From positions 1 through 64,000 of the forward strand of contig DASYPQ010000026.1 of NCBI GenBank assembly GCA_036006425.1: a stretch of 64,000 nt of DNA, written 5' to 3'. The position numbers and the translations under genes are program-made. The DNA comes from DASYPQ01 sp036006425 (GTDB lineage: Bacteria > Planctomycetota > UBA1135 > GCA-002686595). Below the pieces are notes generated by a model. That model had not been told where the DNA came from. It searched no databases and worked only from the letters and a program-made list of their open reading frames with translations. This document shows, piece after piece, positions 1 through 10,786 of this stretch (within the stretch, counting starts at the first letter, position 1; every line of letters begins with the position of its first letter).

Positions 1-593
1 ATCACGTGGAAGATCACGGCCGAGGAATCGGGCTCCTGCGAGCTCTTCCGCGCCCGGTAGCGCTGGTCGTCGCGGATCGGGACGACCTTCGGGCGCGCCG
101 GGTCCCACTCGCCGGCGGCGATCGTGCGCTTCAGCGCGTTCCGGTACGTGCGGCGGAAGTGGCGCAGCGACTGTGGGCCGGCCTGGCGCAAGCCGTTGTA
201 GCGGCCCCCCTCGGAGCGCAGCTGCCGGTCGCCGCGCGGCTGGATGTCGGGGAGCTCGAGCTCCTCGCCCAGCATCTGCGCGAGTTCCTCGAGCTCGACC
301 TCGACCTCCAGGATGTGCGCGCCCGGCTCCTCTCCCGCGGATCCGCCGCCCTCGCCCTCCTTCGGCTCGCCGGGGACCGGGTCGCCCTTCTCGCCCTGCC
401 CCTGCCCGACGCCCTTCTTGTTGTCGCCGAAGTGGAAGCGCGGCAGCTCGATCTGCGGCACGGGGATCGACACGAACCGCTCGCCGCGGCGGCCGAGGAG
501 CTCGGTGGTCGACAGGTACTTCCTCAGGTCGCGCCGCAGGCGCCCGCGGACGATCTCGCGGAAGCGCGCGCGATCGGTCTCGATGCGGTACAT
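1..593 (-). CDS. yeaH: DUF444 (YeaH/YhbH-like) protein, C-terminus outside window
   Basis: The visible 197 residues match the N-terminal half of the DUF444 family, whose members carry a C-terminal von Willebrand A-like domain and are almost always encoded beside PrkA. The start MYRIETDRARFREIVRGRLR, the stretch 'RRGERFVSIPVPQIELPRF', a Gly/Glu-rich low-complexity linker (about residues 65-90), the 'LEELAQMLGEELELP' helix and 'RTYRNALKRTIA' are typical of the family. It begins 16 bases after the prkA stop, so the two are probably one operon. In enterobacteria YeaG (PrkA) and YeaH act together in starvation and nitrogen-stress responses; the biochemical role is not settled. The gene runs off the left edge, so the vWA part cannot be inspected. 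Confidence 0.85.
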   Translation of the reverse strand, partial: MYRIETDRARFREIVRGRLRRDLRKYLSTTELLGRRGERFVSIPVPQIELPRFHFGDNKKGVGQGQGEKGDPVPGEPKEGEGGGSAGEEPGAHILEVEVELEELAQMLGEELELPDIQPRGDRQLRSEGGRYNGLRQAGPQSLRHFRRTYRNALKRTIAAGEWDPARPKVVPIRDDQRYRARKSSQEPDSSAVIFHV

Positions 594-609
594 GGCGACC
601 GCCGCCGCC

Positions 610-2661
<2,052 letters not shown>

Positions 2662-2865
2662 GACGACTGCGGAGCCCCGAGTGCCGTGGAAAGCGGCCGA
2701 GGCCGGGGGCGGCGCCTCCGCAATCCTGTCGTCGCGATCCGCGCGCAACCTGAGGGCGACGGCCACCCCGTAGGACCGAGGGGGCGCCTTTCCTAGCGCA
2801 CCCGCCCCCGGCGCGCCGACGTCCCGGTCGCGGGACGCGCTGTTCGCTGCCGCGACCGCGTGGGC

Positions 2866-2871
2866 TATCCT
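2866..2871 (+). promoter_or_regulatory. -10 element TATCCT upstream of M28 lipoprotein gene
   Basis: TATCCT lies 18 bases before the ATG at 2890, with TTCGCT 17 bases upstream as a weak -35. The same CTATCCTC string occurs just before ruvB and before the gene at 63064, which supports it as a real -10. A small hairpin (GTCCCG/CGGGAC, 2821-2836) lies further upstream. Confidence 0.5.
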
Positions 2872-2889
2872 CTCCCCTCCGGAGTTTCC

Positions 2890-3840
2890 ATGCGGAGGCG
2901 AACGAACGTGTCCTGGCTCCTGGCTCTCTGGCCGCTCGCGCTGTCCTGCGAGGGAGGCCTCGGCGCGACGTCGTCGACCGCGTTCGACGAAGCGCGCGCG
3001 TGGCACGATCTCGAGACGCTCGTCGGCTTCGGACCGCGCCCGCCCGGCTCCGAGACGCTCGAGAAAACGCGCCAGTACCTCGAGCACGAGCTCACCGCCG
3101 CCGGGCTCGCTCCCGTGCGCGACGCGTTCGAGGTCGACCCGCCGGCGACGCCGGGCGGGGCGAAAGCCGCGCACAAGGTCGCGATGGCGAACGTGTACGC
3201 CGACCTGCGCGCGAAGGATCCGAAGGCGGAGACCGTGATCCTGTGCACGCACTTCGACACGAAGATCTCCACGGAGCCTTTCGTCGGCGCGAACGACGGC
3301 GGCTCGGGCACGGCGGTGCTCCTCGAGCTCGCGCGCGTGCTTGCCAAGGACGGGCCGCGCGACCTGACGTACCGGTTCCTCTTCCTCGACGGCGAGGAGT
3401 CGCTGCGCTGGGAGTGGGCCGGCGAGGACAACACGTACGGCTCGCGCCACCACGCGCAGGAGCTCAAGAAGAGCGGCCTCGTCTCCTCGATCCGGTGCTG
3501 CGTGCTGCTCGACATGGTCGGCGACAAGGACCTGCGCTTCTGGAACGAGACGTACTCGAACCGGCGGCTCATGGACCTCTTCATCCAGGCCGCGGCGGGC
3601 GCGGGTCTCTCGAAGCACGTCGACGGCCGCCGCGCGGAGGCGCGCGACGATCACCTCGCGTTCATGGCGGTCGGGATCCCGAGCGTGGACCTGATCGACT
3701 TCGAGTACGGACCGGACAACTCGTGGTGGCACACGAAGGAAGACACGCTCGACAAGTGCTCGGCGCAGAGCCTCGGCATCACGGGACGCCTCGTGCTCGC
3801 GGCGATCCCGGAGATCGAGCGGACGTTCGCGCGGAACTGA
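2890..3840 (+). CDS. M28-family lipoprotein, glutaminyl-peptide cyclotransferase-like
   Basis: A 316-residue secreted lipoprotein: the N-terminus is a short signal peptide ending in the lipobox LALS-C. The rest is an M28 zinc-hydrolase fold most like the glutaminyl cyclase branch: 'CTHFDTK', 'GANDGGSGTAVLLELAR' (metal Asp), 'FLDGEESL' (Glu pair), the 'EW...TYGSRHHAQ' segment, 'DDHLAFMAVGIPSVDLI' and the final 'WWHTKEDTLDK' with the metal His. The last features are characteristic of QC-like enzymes, which convert N-terminal glutamine to pyroglutamate; an aminopeptidase activity cannot be excluded. GGAG precedes the ATG by 5 bases, one of the few plausible ribosome sites in the window. Transcribed alone, divergent from prkA. 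Confidence 0.82.
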   Translation: MRRRTNVSWLLALWPLALSCEGGLGATSSTAFDEARAWHDLETLVGFGPRPPGSETLEKTRQYLEHELTAAGLAPVRDAFEVDPPATPGGAKAAHKVAMANVYADLRAKDPKAETVILCTHFDTKISTEPFVGANDGGSGTAVLLELARVLAKDGPRDLTYRFLFLDGEESLRWEWAGEDNTYGSRHHAQELKKSGLVSSIRCCVLLDMVGDKDLRFWNETYSNRRLMDLFIQAAAGAGLSKHVDGRRAEARDDHLAFMAVGIPSVDLIDFEYGPDNSWWHTKEDTLDKCSAQSLGITGRLVLAAIPEIERTFARN

Positions 3841-3849
3841 CCCCGCCGC

Positions 3850-5139
3850 TCAGCGCAGGACGAGGGACACGCGCGCTCGACCGCTGCGCGGCGAGTCGAA
3901 CGAGACCTCGAGCGGCGTCCCCTCGTCGGCCTGGACGACGAGTCGCACAGTCGCCTTCGCGCGCCCGTCGAGGTGTCCGAGGGGCCACGCGTCGCGCGCG
4001 GCGCGCACGGCGTCGTACGTCCCGCCGCCGTGTTCCATCGCGCAGGCGACGACAAGGCCACCCGTGGCGCGCAGCTGGACCTCGCCCGACTCGCCCGTCC
4101 GGGCCGCTCGTCCGCGCGTCGGTTGCACGCCCGTGTTCGCGAGCGGCAGGTCGACGAGCCACACGTTCGGACGCAGCCGCTCGAGTTTCGGAGCTCCGCA
4201 CTCGATGCGCGGCAGCTCGTCGAGGGTGCGCTCGGCGAGCGCCGCCGCGGTGAAGAAGCCCTCCGGCGCCGATCCCGCCGCACTCGTGCGCGCGGCACCG
4301 TTCCAGGGCGCCGGGTGCAGCACGGTCGTGTCCAGGACGTCGCGGCAGAACGCCTCGAAGCTCCCCGGAGGCCGCGCGTCGTCCGCGCGCGGGGGCGCCG
4401 CCGGCTCCGTCGTCCCGTCGAACGCGAGGACGATCGAGAGGTTCAGCCGCTCGAGGAGGAAGTGCGCGAGCAGCCGGCTCTCGGGCTCCGACAGCGGGTA
4501 GGGCCCGCTGGCCTCGCTCTCCGCGTCGTACGGTTGCCACCCCGCCGGGAAGTTGCGGTCCAGGCGGCAGCGGCGCACGGGCGCCGCCGCGTCGGATTCC
4601 GCCGCCGCGAATGCCGCGTCCGGATCCGGCGCGGGCAGGAAGTACAGCGCGGTCCGCTGCAGGCGTTCGCGCACGCTCGTCTCCGCCCGGGCGCGCTCGA
4701 GCAGCGTCGCGAGCGCGAAGAGCGCCGCCTCCGGTCCCGGCGCGCGCGACTTCGGGAGGTACGCGAGGTCCGTGACGACGAGCGCCGCCGGCCGGTGGCC
4801 TGCGTCCCCCGCGCTGTCGTCGGCCGCGACGGCGAGCCAGATGTCGCGGCCGCCGCGACTCTTTCCGAGGCTGCGCACGCGTAGGAGATCGGGATAGGCA
4901 GCGGCGATGCCTCCGAGCGACGCTTCGTACGTCGCGAGATCGAAGCGCACCGTGTAGTCGATCACCGGCGGCGCGGGCGGCGCGGGCTTCGATTCCGGCG
5001 GCGCGGGTGCGCCCGCTGCCGGGGGCTCCGACGCCGGCGGCGGAGGAGGCGTCACCGGATCCTGGGCGCGCGCCGGAGCGGTCGCGGCGAGGAGCGCGAG
5101 CGCCGTCCAGGTCGCCCGATGGCGCACGCAGCGGCTCAC
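3850..5139 (-). CDS. Secreted M14-like protein, zinc ligands apparently lost
   Basis: 429 residues with a signal peptide ending near 'APARAQ', then a Pro/Ala-rich linker (about 27-55). The body follows the M14 carboxypeptidase order: 'SLGKSRGGRDIWL' (around residue 91, equivalent to the conserved 'GxSxxGRxI'), 'YFLPAPDPDAAF', 'RLDRNFPAGW' (around 193) and 'GPYPLSEPESRLL'. The catalytic HxxE has no counterpart (the region reads 'VVTDLAYLPKSRAPGPE') and the third zinc His is replaced in 'LAFDGTTEP'. It is therefore probably a non-catalytic M14 homologue, perhaps a binding or scaffold protein. The GTG start overlaps the previous gene's TGA by four bases (GTGA), so the two M14-like proteins are translationally coupled. 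Confidence 0.72.
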   Translation of the reverse strand: MSRCVRHRATWTALALLAATAPARAQDPVTPPPPPASEPPAAGAPAPPESKPAPPAPPVIDYTVRFDLATYEASLGGIAAAYPDLLRVRSLGKSRGGRDIWLAVAADDSAGDAGHRPAALVVTDLAYLPKSRAPGPEAALFALATLLERARAETSVRERLQRTALYFLPAPDPDAAFAAAESDAAAPVRRCRLDRNFPAGWQPYDAESEASGPYPLSEPESRLLAHFLLERLNLSIVLAFDGTTEPAAPPRADDARPPGSFEAFCRDVLDTTVLHPAPWNGAARTSAAGSAPEGFFTAAALAERTLDELPRIECGAPKLERLRPNVWLVDLPLANTGVQPTRGRAARTGESGEVQLRATGGLVVACAMEHGGGTYDAVRAARDAWPLGHLDGRAKATVRLVVQADEGTPLEVSFDSPRSGRARVSLVLR

Positions 5140-6872
5140 GGCTTCACCTCGCGCGCGATCGCCACGGTCCACGGCGCGGTCGCGTGCACGGTGAGCACCG
5201 AGCCCGGGGCCGCGAGCACGATCCAGGACACTTCGCGGCTCGTCCCGCCGCCGGAGATCGTTCCGAGCCCGACACCGGCCTCGCCGCTCAGGAGCCGTGC
5301 ACCGGCGGGCAGCTCGAGCTCGAGTCGCGCGCCCGGGGGCGTCGCGGTACCCGAGCCGGCGCGACCGCTCGTCCACGCGCCGGTCGGGAGCGTGCCGATG
5401 TCGGCGATGCGCGCGCGGATCGTGCACACCTCGCCTTCGCGCCGCACGTCCGTGAGGCGCAGCTCGAGCACGGGCAGCGCGGCGGAGAGCTCGGCGACGA
5501 AGTCCCCCATGCCGGCGAGCGCCGCGGGCAGGCTCTTCTCGGGGGCGTTGCGACGCGAGTTCGGTTCCCAGCCGCCGACGAGCGCCGACCGCCCGTCGCC
5601 GAGCTCGACCGGGTGCCACTCGACGAAACCGATCCCTCCGCGCAGGTTGTCGAGCCACCGTCGCCACGCGACGTCTGTCGCGGAGACGGCCGGCGGGACG
5701 GCGCGCGCGCCCGGCTTCCCGGCGTTCTCGAACAGCGCGTCGGCGAGACCGACACCGGCGGCATCGGCCGGCTTCTCCACGTTGGGTCCCCACACCGCGA
5801 CCTCGAGCGCCAGGGCACCGGGCACGGCGTAGAACCAATCGAGACCGGCGCCGGGCCTCTCCTGTTCGCGCGCGACGACGAGCGGCGCCGGCGGCGGAGT
5901 CGCGCGGCCGGTCGCGCGCGCGAACAGGCGCGCGGCGATCTCGAACGCGCCCGCATCGGCGTCCTTCGGCCACGGATTCTCGTGGCGCGATCCGGGCAGT
6001 CCGAGTCCGCCGTAGTCGCCCTGGAACATGAGGACCGCGGCGGTGCGCCGCGTGAGCGCGAGATCCGCGATCGCGCGGCAGGAAGGGATCTCGAGCGGGA
6101 GCTCGGCGCCCTTCGCGAACGGGTGGTCGCAGCGCCAGCCCAGCGGGAACGAGCGGTCGAAACACACGCCGCCCGCGGGATCCTCGTTGAACTTCCCGTC
6201 GCCGTCGTCGTCGCGACCTTCGCGGACGAGCTTGTAGCGCGGCGCGTCCCCGGCTCGCGCGGGCGCGAGGAAGCGCGGGTCGGCCGCGCGGACCCAGGGT
6301 CCCTCGGGGTCCTCGATCAGCATGTCGAGGATCCGGCCGTCCCCGTCGAGGTCGTCCGGTCCGTCCTCGTCGACCGCGCCGTCCCCGTCGTCGTCGAGCG
6401 GCGTCAAGTCGCGACCGTCTCCCCCGCGGCCGGCCTGCATCTGCGCGAGCGCCTCGGGCGAGGCCCAGGGCACGGCGACGAAAGCGATGTCGCGCGGCAG
6501 GCGCGACGGTTGCGCGAGCAGCATCGAGGTCGACGAGAGCACGGCTTCGGATCCCGAGAGCGACACGCCGTCGAGCCCGCCGAGCAGGAGGACGGTCGGG
6601 CGCTGCGCGAGCGGGATCCCGCCCGGGGCTCCGAACGCGAGCGCCGGAACCGGCAGGCCGGTGCCCGTCGCCGGGAGATCGACCGCCTCGACCAGGGTGC
6701 GCTCCGGCCGGGCCGACGCGATCCAGCCCTTCACGAGCGCGGCGACCTCGCCGAGCGTGTGGTAGCGCGGCTCGTACTCCGCCGGCGCGACGGCCGCCTC
6801 CTGGGCGGTGGGAGCGACCGGAGGGGTCTCCTGGAGGAGGAACGCGAGCGCCGCGAGGATCCCGGTGTGCAT
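5136..6872 (-). CDS. Secreted M14-like protein with Ca-binding-loop insert, probably inactive
   Basis: 578 residues starting with a short signal-like helix. Two acidic inserts, 'DDDGDGAVDEDG' (around 160) and 'DDDGDGKFNEDP' (around 222), resemble EF-hand/dockerin calcium loops; such inserts are familiar from M14 proteins of Planctomycetota and Bacteroidota. 'CFDRSFPLGW' takes the place of the usual 'DLNRNFP'. The HxxE motif position reads 'GGLDGVSLSGSEA' without His, and the third His region reads 'LMFQGDYGG', so the zinc site appears missing. The C-terminal 130 residues look like a beta-sandwich domain. The downstream M14-like gene overlaps by GTGA. TAACGT (6885-6890) lies 12 bases before the start and could be its own -10, 89 bases after smc. 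Confidence 0.72.
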   Translation of the reverse strand: MHTGILAALAFLLQETPPVAPTAQEAAVAPAEYEPRYHTLGEVAALVKGWIASARPERTLVEAVDLPATGTGLPVPALAFGAPGGIPLAQRPTVLLLGGLDGVSLSGSEAVLSSTSMLLAQPSRLPRDIAFVAVPWASPEALAQMQAGRGGDGRDLTPLDDDGDGAVDEDGPDDLDGDGRILDMLIEDPEGPWVRAADPRFLAPARAGDAPRYKLVREGRDDDGDGKFNEDPAGGVCFDRSFPLGWRCDHPFAKGAELPLEIPSCRAIADLALTRRTAAVLMFQGDYGGLGLPGSRHENPWPKDADAGAFEIAARLFARATGRATPPPAPLVVAREQERPGAGLDWFYAVPGALALEVAVWGPNVEKPADAAGVGLADALFENAGKPGARAVPPAVSATDVAWRRWLDNLRGGIGFVEWHPVELGDGRSALVGGWEPNSRRNAPEKSLPAALAGMGDFVAELSAALPVLELRLTDVRREGEVCTIRARIADIGTLPTGAWTSGRAGSGTATPPGARLELELPAGARLLSGEAGVGLGTISGGGTSREVSWIVLAAPGSVLTVHATAPWTVAIAREVKP

Positions 6873-6961
6873 GGGAAAAGCCCTACGTTACCGCCTCGCC
6901 GGCGTTGCGACGAAGCTCGCAGGTCTCACGAAGCTCTTTCGGCCGATCCGGCGGCCCGGGA

Positions 6962-9900
6962 TCAGTCGACTCCCTCGGAAGCGAGCTCGGCGGTCCCGTT
7001 CTCGGGGACCACGGCGCGCTCCCGCCGAAGGATCGAGCGCCCGTCGGCGATTCCGTCCGGCGCCGCGGCGCGTGGGACGATCTCGACGAGCGGCTCCCCG
7101 GTGTCCGCGTCGACGGCACCCGAGCCGTCGCGAACCGACCGCGCCGGTGCGGCAGAGCTCGGCGCCTGGACGCTCGCTGCCGCGGCGCGCTGCGTGAACG
7201 TGTCGACCTCGTCGAGCTGCACGGCGACGTGCCGGGAGACGCCCTTCGTCTCCATCGTCACCCCGTAGAGACCCTGGCACGCGGCCATCGTCCCCTTGTT
7301 GTGCGTGACGACGACGAACTGCGTCGAGGTCCGGAAGCCGTCGAGCATCGCCAGGAACCGCTCGACGTTCGCGTCGTCGAGGGCGGCGTCGACTTCGTCG
7401 AGGATGCAGAACGGGCTCGGGCGCGCCTCGAAGACCGCGAAGAGGAGCGCCAGGGCCGTCAGGGTGCGCTGTCCGCCCGACAGGAGCCCGATCGGGAGCA
7501 GCTCGCGACCCGGAGGCCGCGCGACGATCTCGACGCCCGCGTCGAGCACGTCCGCACCCTCCTCGAGCGAGACGTCCGCGCGGCCGCCGCCGAAGAGCTG
7601 GCGGAAGATGCGCTGGAAGTTGATGCGCACGGCCTCGAACGTCTCGAGGAAGAGGCGCTTCGATTCCTCGTCGATCGTGCGCAGCGTCGACGTGAGCGCC
7701 TCGCGGGCGCGCGTCAGGTCGTCGCGCTGCTTCTGGAGGAACTCGAGGCGACCGCCGACGTCCGTCAGCTCGGTCATCGCCTCCATGTTCACCGGTCCGA
7801 GCTTCTCGAGGCGCTCCTTGAGCTCGCCGACGCGGACCTCGAGCTCGTCGAGCAGGTGCGGCGCGTCGTCTCCGGCGAACGCCGGCTCGGGCTCGAAGCC
7901 CGCGACGAGGGCGGTCTCGTCCTGCGACAGCTCCTCCGCGGCGCGGCGGAGGATCTCCTGCCGCGTGAGCACGAGCCGCTGTTCCTCGAGACGGCGCTCC
8001 GAGAGCGCGCTCGCCGCGGCGTCGAGCTCGCGCTGGAGGTCCTCGACGCCCGCGCGCGCGGACTGCACCGCTTCGCGCTGCTCGTCGTCGCGCGCGCGCA
8101 GCTCGCGCAGGCGCTCGTCGACAAGGGCGCGCTCCTCGAGGAGGCGCGCGCTGGCCGCGGCGGCTTCCTCGATCTCGGCCCGCGCCGCGAGCGCCGCTTC
8201 CGCGTACTCGCGCGCGAGCCGCTGCGCGCGCTCGAGCTCGCCGCGATTCTCTTCGAGCACGGATTCGAGGTCCGCCGAGCGGCGTTCGAGGCCGAACAGG
8301 CGCTCGCGGCCGCGCACCGCCTGGACGCGCGCCTCGGCCGCGGCGACGCTGGCGCGCTCGCGCGCGGACTCGCGTTCGCCGACCTCGCGCTCGAGCTCCG
8401 CGAGCTTCTTCCGCGCGTCCTCGTGCTTCGCGGCGACTTCCGCGCGCCGAGTCTCCTCGACGGCGAGCTCGCGCTCGATCCCGGCGACTTCCGCGCGCGC
8501 TCCCGAGGCTTCGGAGTCCAGCGCGGCGCGGTCGAGATCGAGATCGGAGAGGCGCGCGCGCGCCGTCGCGAGACGGGTCTCCGCGTCGGCGCGGGCGGCG
8601 ACGGCTTCCTCGTGGCGCACGCCGAGGAAACCGCGCTCGGTCTCCAGCGTCGTCTTGCGATCCACGAGCGTCGAGCGCGCGGCGTCGAGCGCGCGCAGGG
8701 ATTCCGAGAGGCGCTCGAGCTCGCCCTCGAGCTCGGCGGCGCTCGACCGGCGGCCGACGGCGCCCTGCGTCAGGGACCGGCTCCCCGCGAGGAGCCCGGC
8801 GGCGTCCGCGAGGTCGCCTTCGAGCGTCACGAAGCGCCGCGCGGGCTGCGCTTGCGCGAGCGCGAGCGCCGTCTCGAGGTCCGGAGCGACGTGGACGTCG
8901 CCGACGAGGATCTCGGCCAGGCGCTCGCAGCCCGGCGTGCAGCGGATCCGGTCGAGGAGCCGCGGCGTCGCGACGTCGGCGTCGCCCGCGCGCACGGGAG
9001 GAGCGCCGAGCCCGGCTCCGAGCAGGAGACCGACCTGGCCGCTCTCGCGCGCCTTCAGCCAGGCCGACACACGCCGGGCCGCCTCGAGATCGCGCGCGAC
9101 GAGAGCGCGGCCGCGCGCGGCGAGCGCCGCGTCGAGGGCGCGCGCGTGGCGCGTGTCCGTGCGCAGGTGGTCGGCGACGAGCCCGAGGAGCTCCTCCGGC
9201 GAGCACGGCCCCGTGTCGGTGCCGGCGCCCTCGACGACGGCGCGCGCGGCCTTCGAGAGCTCCTCGAGGTCGCGCTCGCGGTCGAGCAGGAATTCGATGC
9301 GCGACGAGAGCTTGGCGCGCTCGACGTCGCCCGCAGCGCGCTCGGCGTCGAGGCGCTGGGCTTCCCGTGCGACCTCCTCGAGATTGCGTTCGAGCTCGCG
9401 CCGCGCCTCGTCGCTCTGCACGCGCGCCTGCTCGGTCGCGCGGGCCTCGGCCTCGAACTGGCCGGACTCCGCGGCGAGCGCCGCGCGGGCCTCGATCGCC
9501 GCGGCGAGACGCGCCTCCGCCCGTTGCGCGCGCGCGCTCGCGAGCTCGTTCGCCTCCGCGAGCGCCCTCGTTCGGTTCTCGAGCTGGTTCAGGTCCGCGA
9601 GCAGCGCGAGCGCCCGCGACCGGTCGCGCTCCTGCTCGCTGCGCCGCTCCTGGGCGACGCGCTCCGCCTCGGCGAGCGCCGTCGCGAGGCTTCCCGCGGA
9701 CGCTTCGAGGCTCGCGACGACGACGCCGAGCTCCTGGAGCTCGCTCGCGACGCGATCGCGCTCCGCCGTGCGCTCGCCCAGCGTCGTCTCGAGGCGTTCG
9801 GCGCGCGTCGTCTCCTCGCGCGCGTCGCCCTCGAGCCCCGCCGCGCGCGTCGAGAGGTGCGCGCGGCGCTCGTCGAGTGCGCGGCCGTCGCCGGCGAGGC

Positions 9901-10777
9901 GCGACGCCTCGGCGTTCTGGCGATCGATCTCGGCGACGAGGGTCTGCCGCTCCTTCTCCAGCGAGGCGGCGCGATCCTCGAGCCGCGCCCGCTCGGCGCG
10001 CGCGCGGCCGAACGTGGCCTCGGTCTCGCGCAGGACCTGCGCGAGCGCGGCGATCTCGCGGCCCGACATCCACAGGCGGTGGCGGTAGAGACGCGTCTTC
10101 TCGCCGGCCCACTCCGCGCGCGCCGCGACGAATCGCTCGGCCTTGCCGGCCTGGATCTTCAGCGAGCGCACGCGCGTGCCGAGCTCCCCGAGGAGGTCGT
10201 CGAGGCGGGCCATGTCGTCGCCGACCTTCGAGAGGCGCAGCTCGGCCTCGACCTTGCGCTGCCGGTAGCGGCTGATCCCCGCGGCTTCCTCGAAGATGCG
10301 GCGGCGTTCGAGCGGATTGGCGGAGAGCACGGCGTCGATGCGGCCCTGCTCGAGGACCGAGTAGCCGCGGCTCCCGAGGCCGGTGTCGAACAGCATCTCG
10401 CGCACGTCCTTCAGCCGGACGGCGTCGCCGTCGAGGAGGTACTCGCCCTCGCCGCTCGTGAAGACGCGCCGCGTGATCGCGACCTCCGCGCCGCGGCCGT
10501 CCAGACGTCCGGTCGCGTTGTCGAGGACGAGTGTCACCTCGGCCACCGAGAGCGCGGGACGCGACGTCGAGCCCTTGAAGATGACGTCGGTCATCTCGGA
10601 GCCGCGCATGGACGTCGGGCGCTGCTCGCCGAGCACCCAGCGCACGGAGTCGACGACGTTGCTCTTTCCGCATCCGTTCGGACCGACGACCCCGGTGAGG
10701 GTCTGGTCGCCGAACTCGAACACGGTGCGGTCGGCGAAGGACTTGAAGCCGAAGAGTTCCAGTCGTTTCAGGCGCAT
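6962..10777 (-). CDS. smc: Chromosome segregation protein SMC
   Basis: 1271 residues, slightly longer than typical bacterial SMC (about 1150-1200). The N-terminus has the classic 'LELFGFKSFADRT' and P-loop 'GPNGCGKSN'; the C-terminus has the signature 'LLSGGQRTLTALALL' and Walker B 'FCILDEVDAALDD', followed by a 90-residue tail. Between them lie two long Arg/Glu/Ala-rich coiled coils flanking a hinge around residues 510-660. The homodimer with ScpA/ScpB forms a ring on DNA needed for chromosome organisation and segregation. It begins 9 bases after the ATP-cone protein gene and is the probable end of the nrdR-led transcript; scpA/scpB are not in the window. Confidence 0.96.
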   Translation of the reverse strand: MRLKRLELFGFKSFADRTVFEFGDQTLTGVVGPNGCGKSNVVDSVRWVLGEQRPTSMRGSEMTDVIFKGSTSRPALSVAEVTLVLDNATGRLDGRGAEVAITRRVFTSGEGEYLLDGDAVRLKDVREMLFDTGLGSRGYSVLEQGRIDAVLSANPLERRRIFEEAAGISRYRQRKVEAELRLSKVGDDMARLDDLLGELGTRVRSLKIQAGKAERFVAARAEWAGEKTRLYRHRLWMSGREIAALAQVLRETEATFGRARAERARLEDRAASLEKERQTLVAEIDRQNAEASRLAGDGRALDERRAHLSTRAAGLEGDAREETTRAERLETTLGERTAERDRVASELQELGVVVASLEASAGSLATALAEAERVAQERRSEQERDRSRALALLADLNQLENRTRALAEANELASARAQRAEARLAAAIEARAALAAESGQFEAEARATEQARVQSDEARRELERNLEEVAREAQRLDAERAAGDVERAKLSSRIEFLLDRERDLEELSKAARAVVEGAGTDTGPCSPEELLGLVADHLRTDTRHARALDAALAARGRALVARDLEAARRVSAWLKARESGQVGLLLGAGLGAPPVRAGDADVATPRLLDRIRCTPGCERLAEILVGDVHVAPDLETALALAQAQPARRFVTLEGDLADAAGLLAGSRSLTQGAVGRRSSAAELEGELERLSESLRALDAARSTLVDRKTTLETERGFLGVRHEEAVAARADAETRLATARARLSDLDLDRAALDSEASGARAEVAGIERELAVEETRRAEVAAKHEDARKKLAELEREVGERESARERASVAAAEARVQAVRGRERLFGLERRSADLESVLEENRGELERAQRLAREYAEAALAARAEIEEAAAASARLLEERALVDERLRELRARDDEQREAVQSARAGVEDLQRELDAAASALSERRLEEQRLVLTRQEILRRAAEELSQDETALVAGFEPEPAFAGDDAPHLLDELEVRVGELKERLEKLGPVNMEAMTELTDVGGRLEFLQKQRDDLTRAREALTSTLRTIDEESKRLFLETFEAVRINFQRIFRQLFGGGRADVSLEEGADVLDAGVEIVARPPGRELLPIGLLSGGQRTLTALALLFAVFEARPSPFCILDEVDAALDDANVERFLAMLDGFRTSTQFVVVTHNKGTMAACQGLYGVTMETKGVSRHVAVQLDEVDTFTQRAAAASVQAPSSAAPARSVRDGSGAVDADTGEPLVEIVPRAAAPDGIADGRSILRRERAVVPENGTAELASEGVD

Positions 10778-10786
10778 GGGCTGGGA

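Noticed and set aside
2821..2836. GTCCCG/CGGGAC hairpin as a terminator
   Set aside because: Short stem, no T-run on either strand, located upstream of two divergent starts rather than after a gene.
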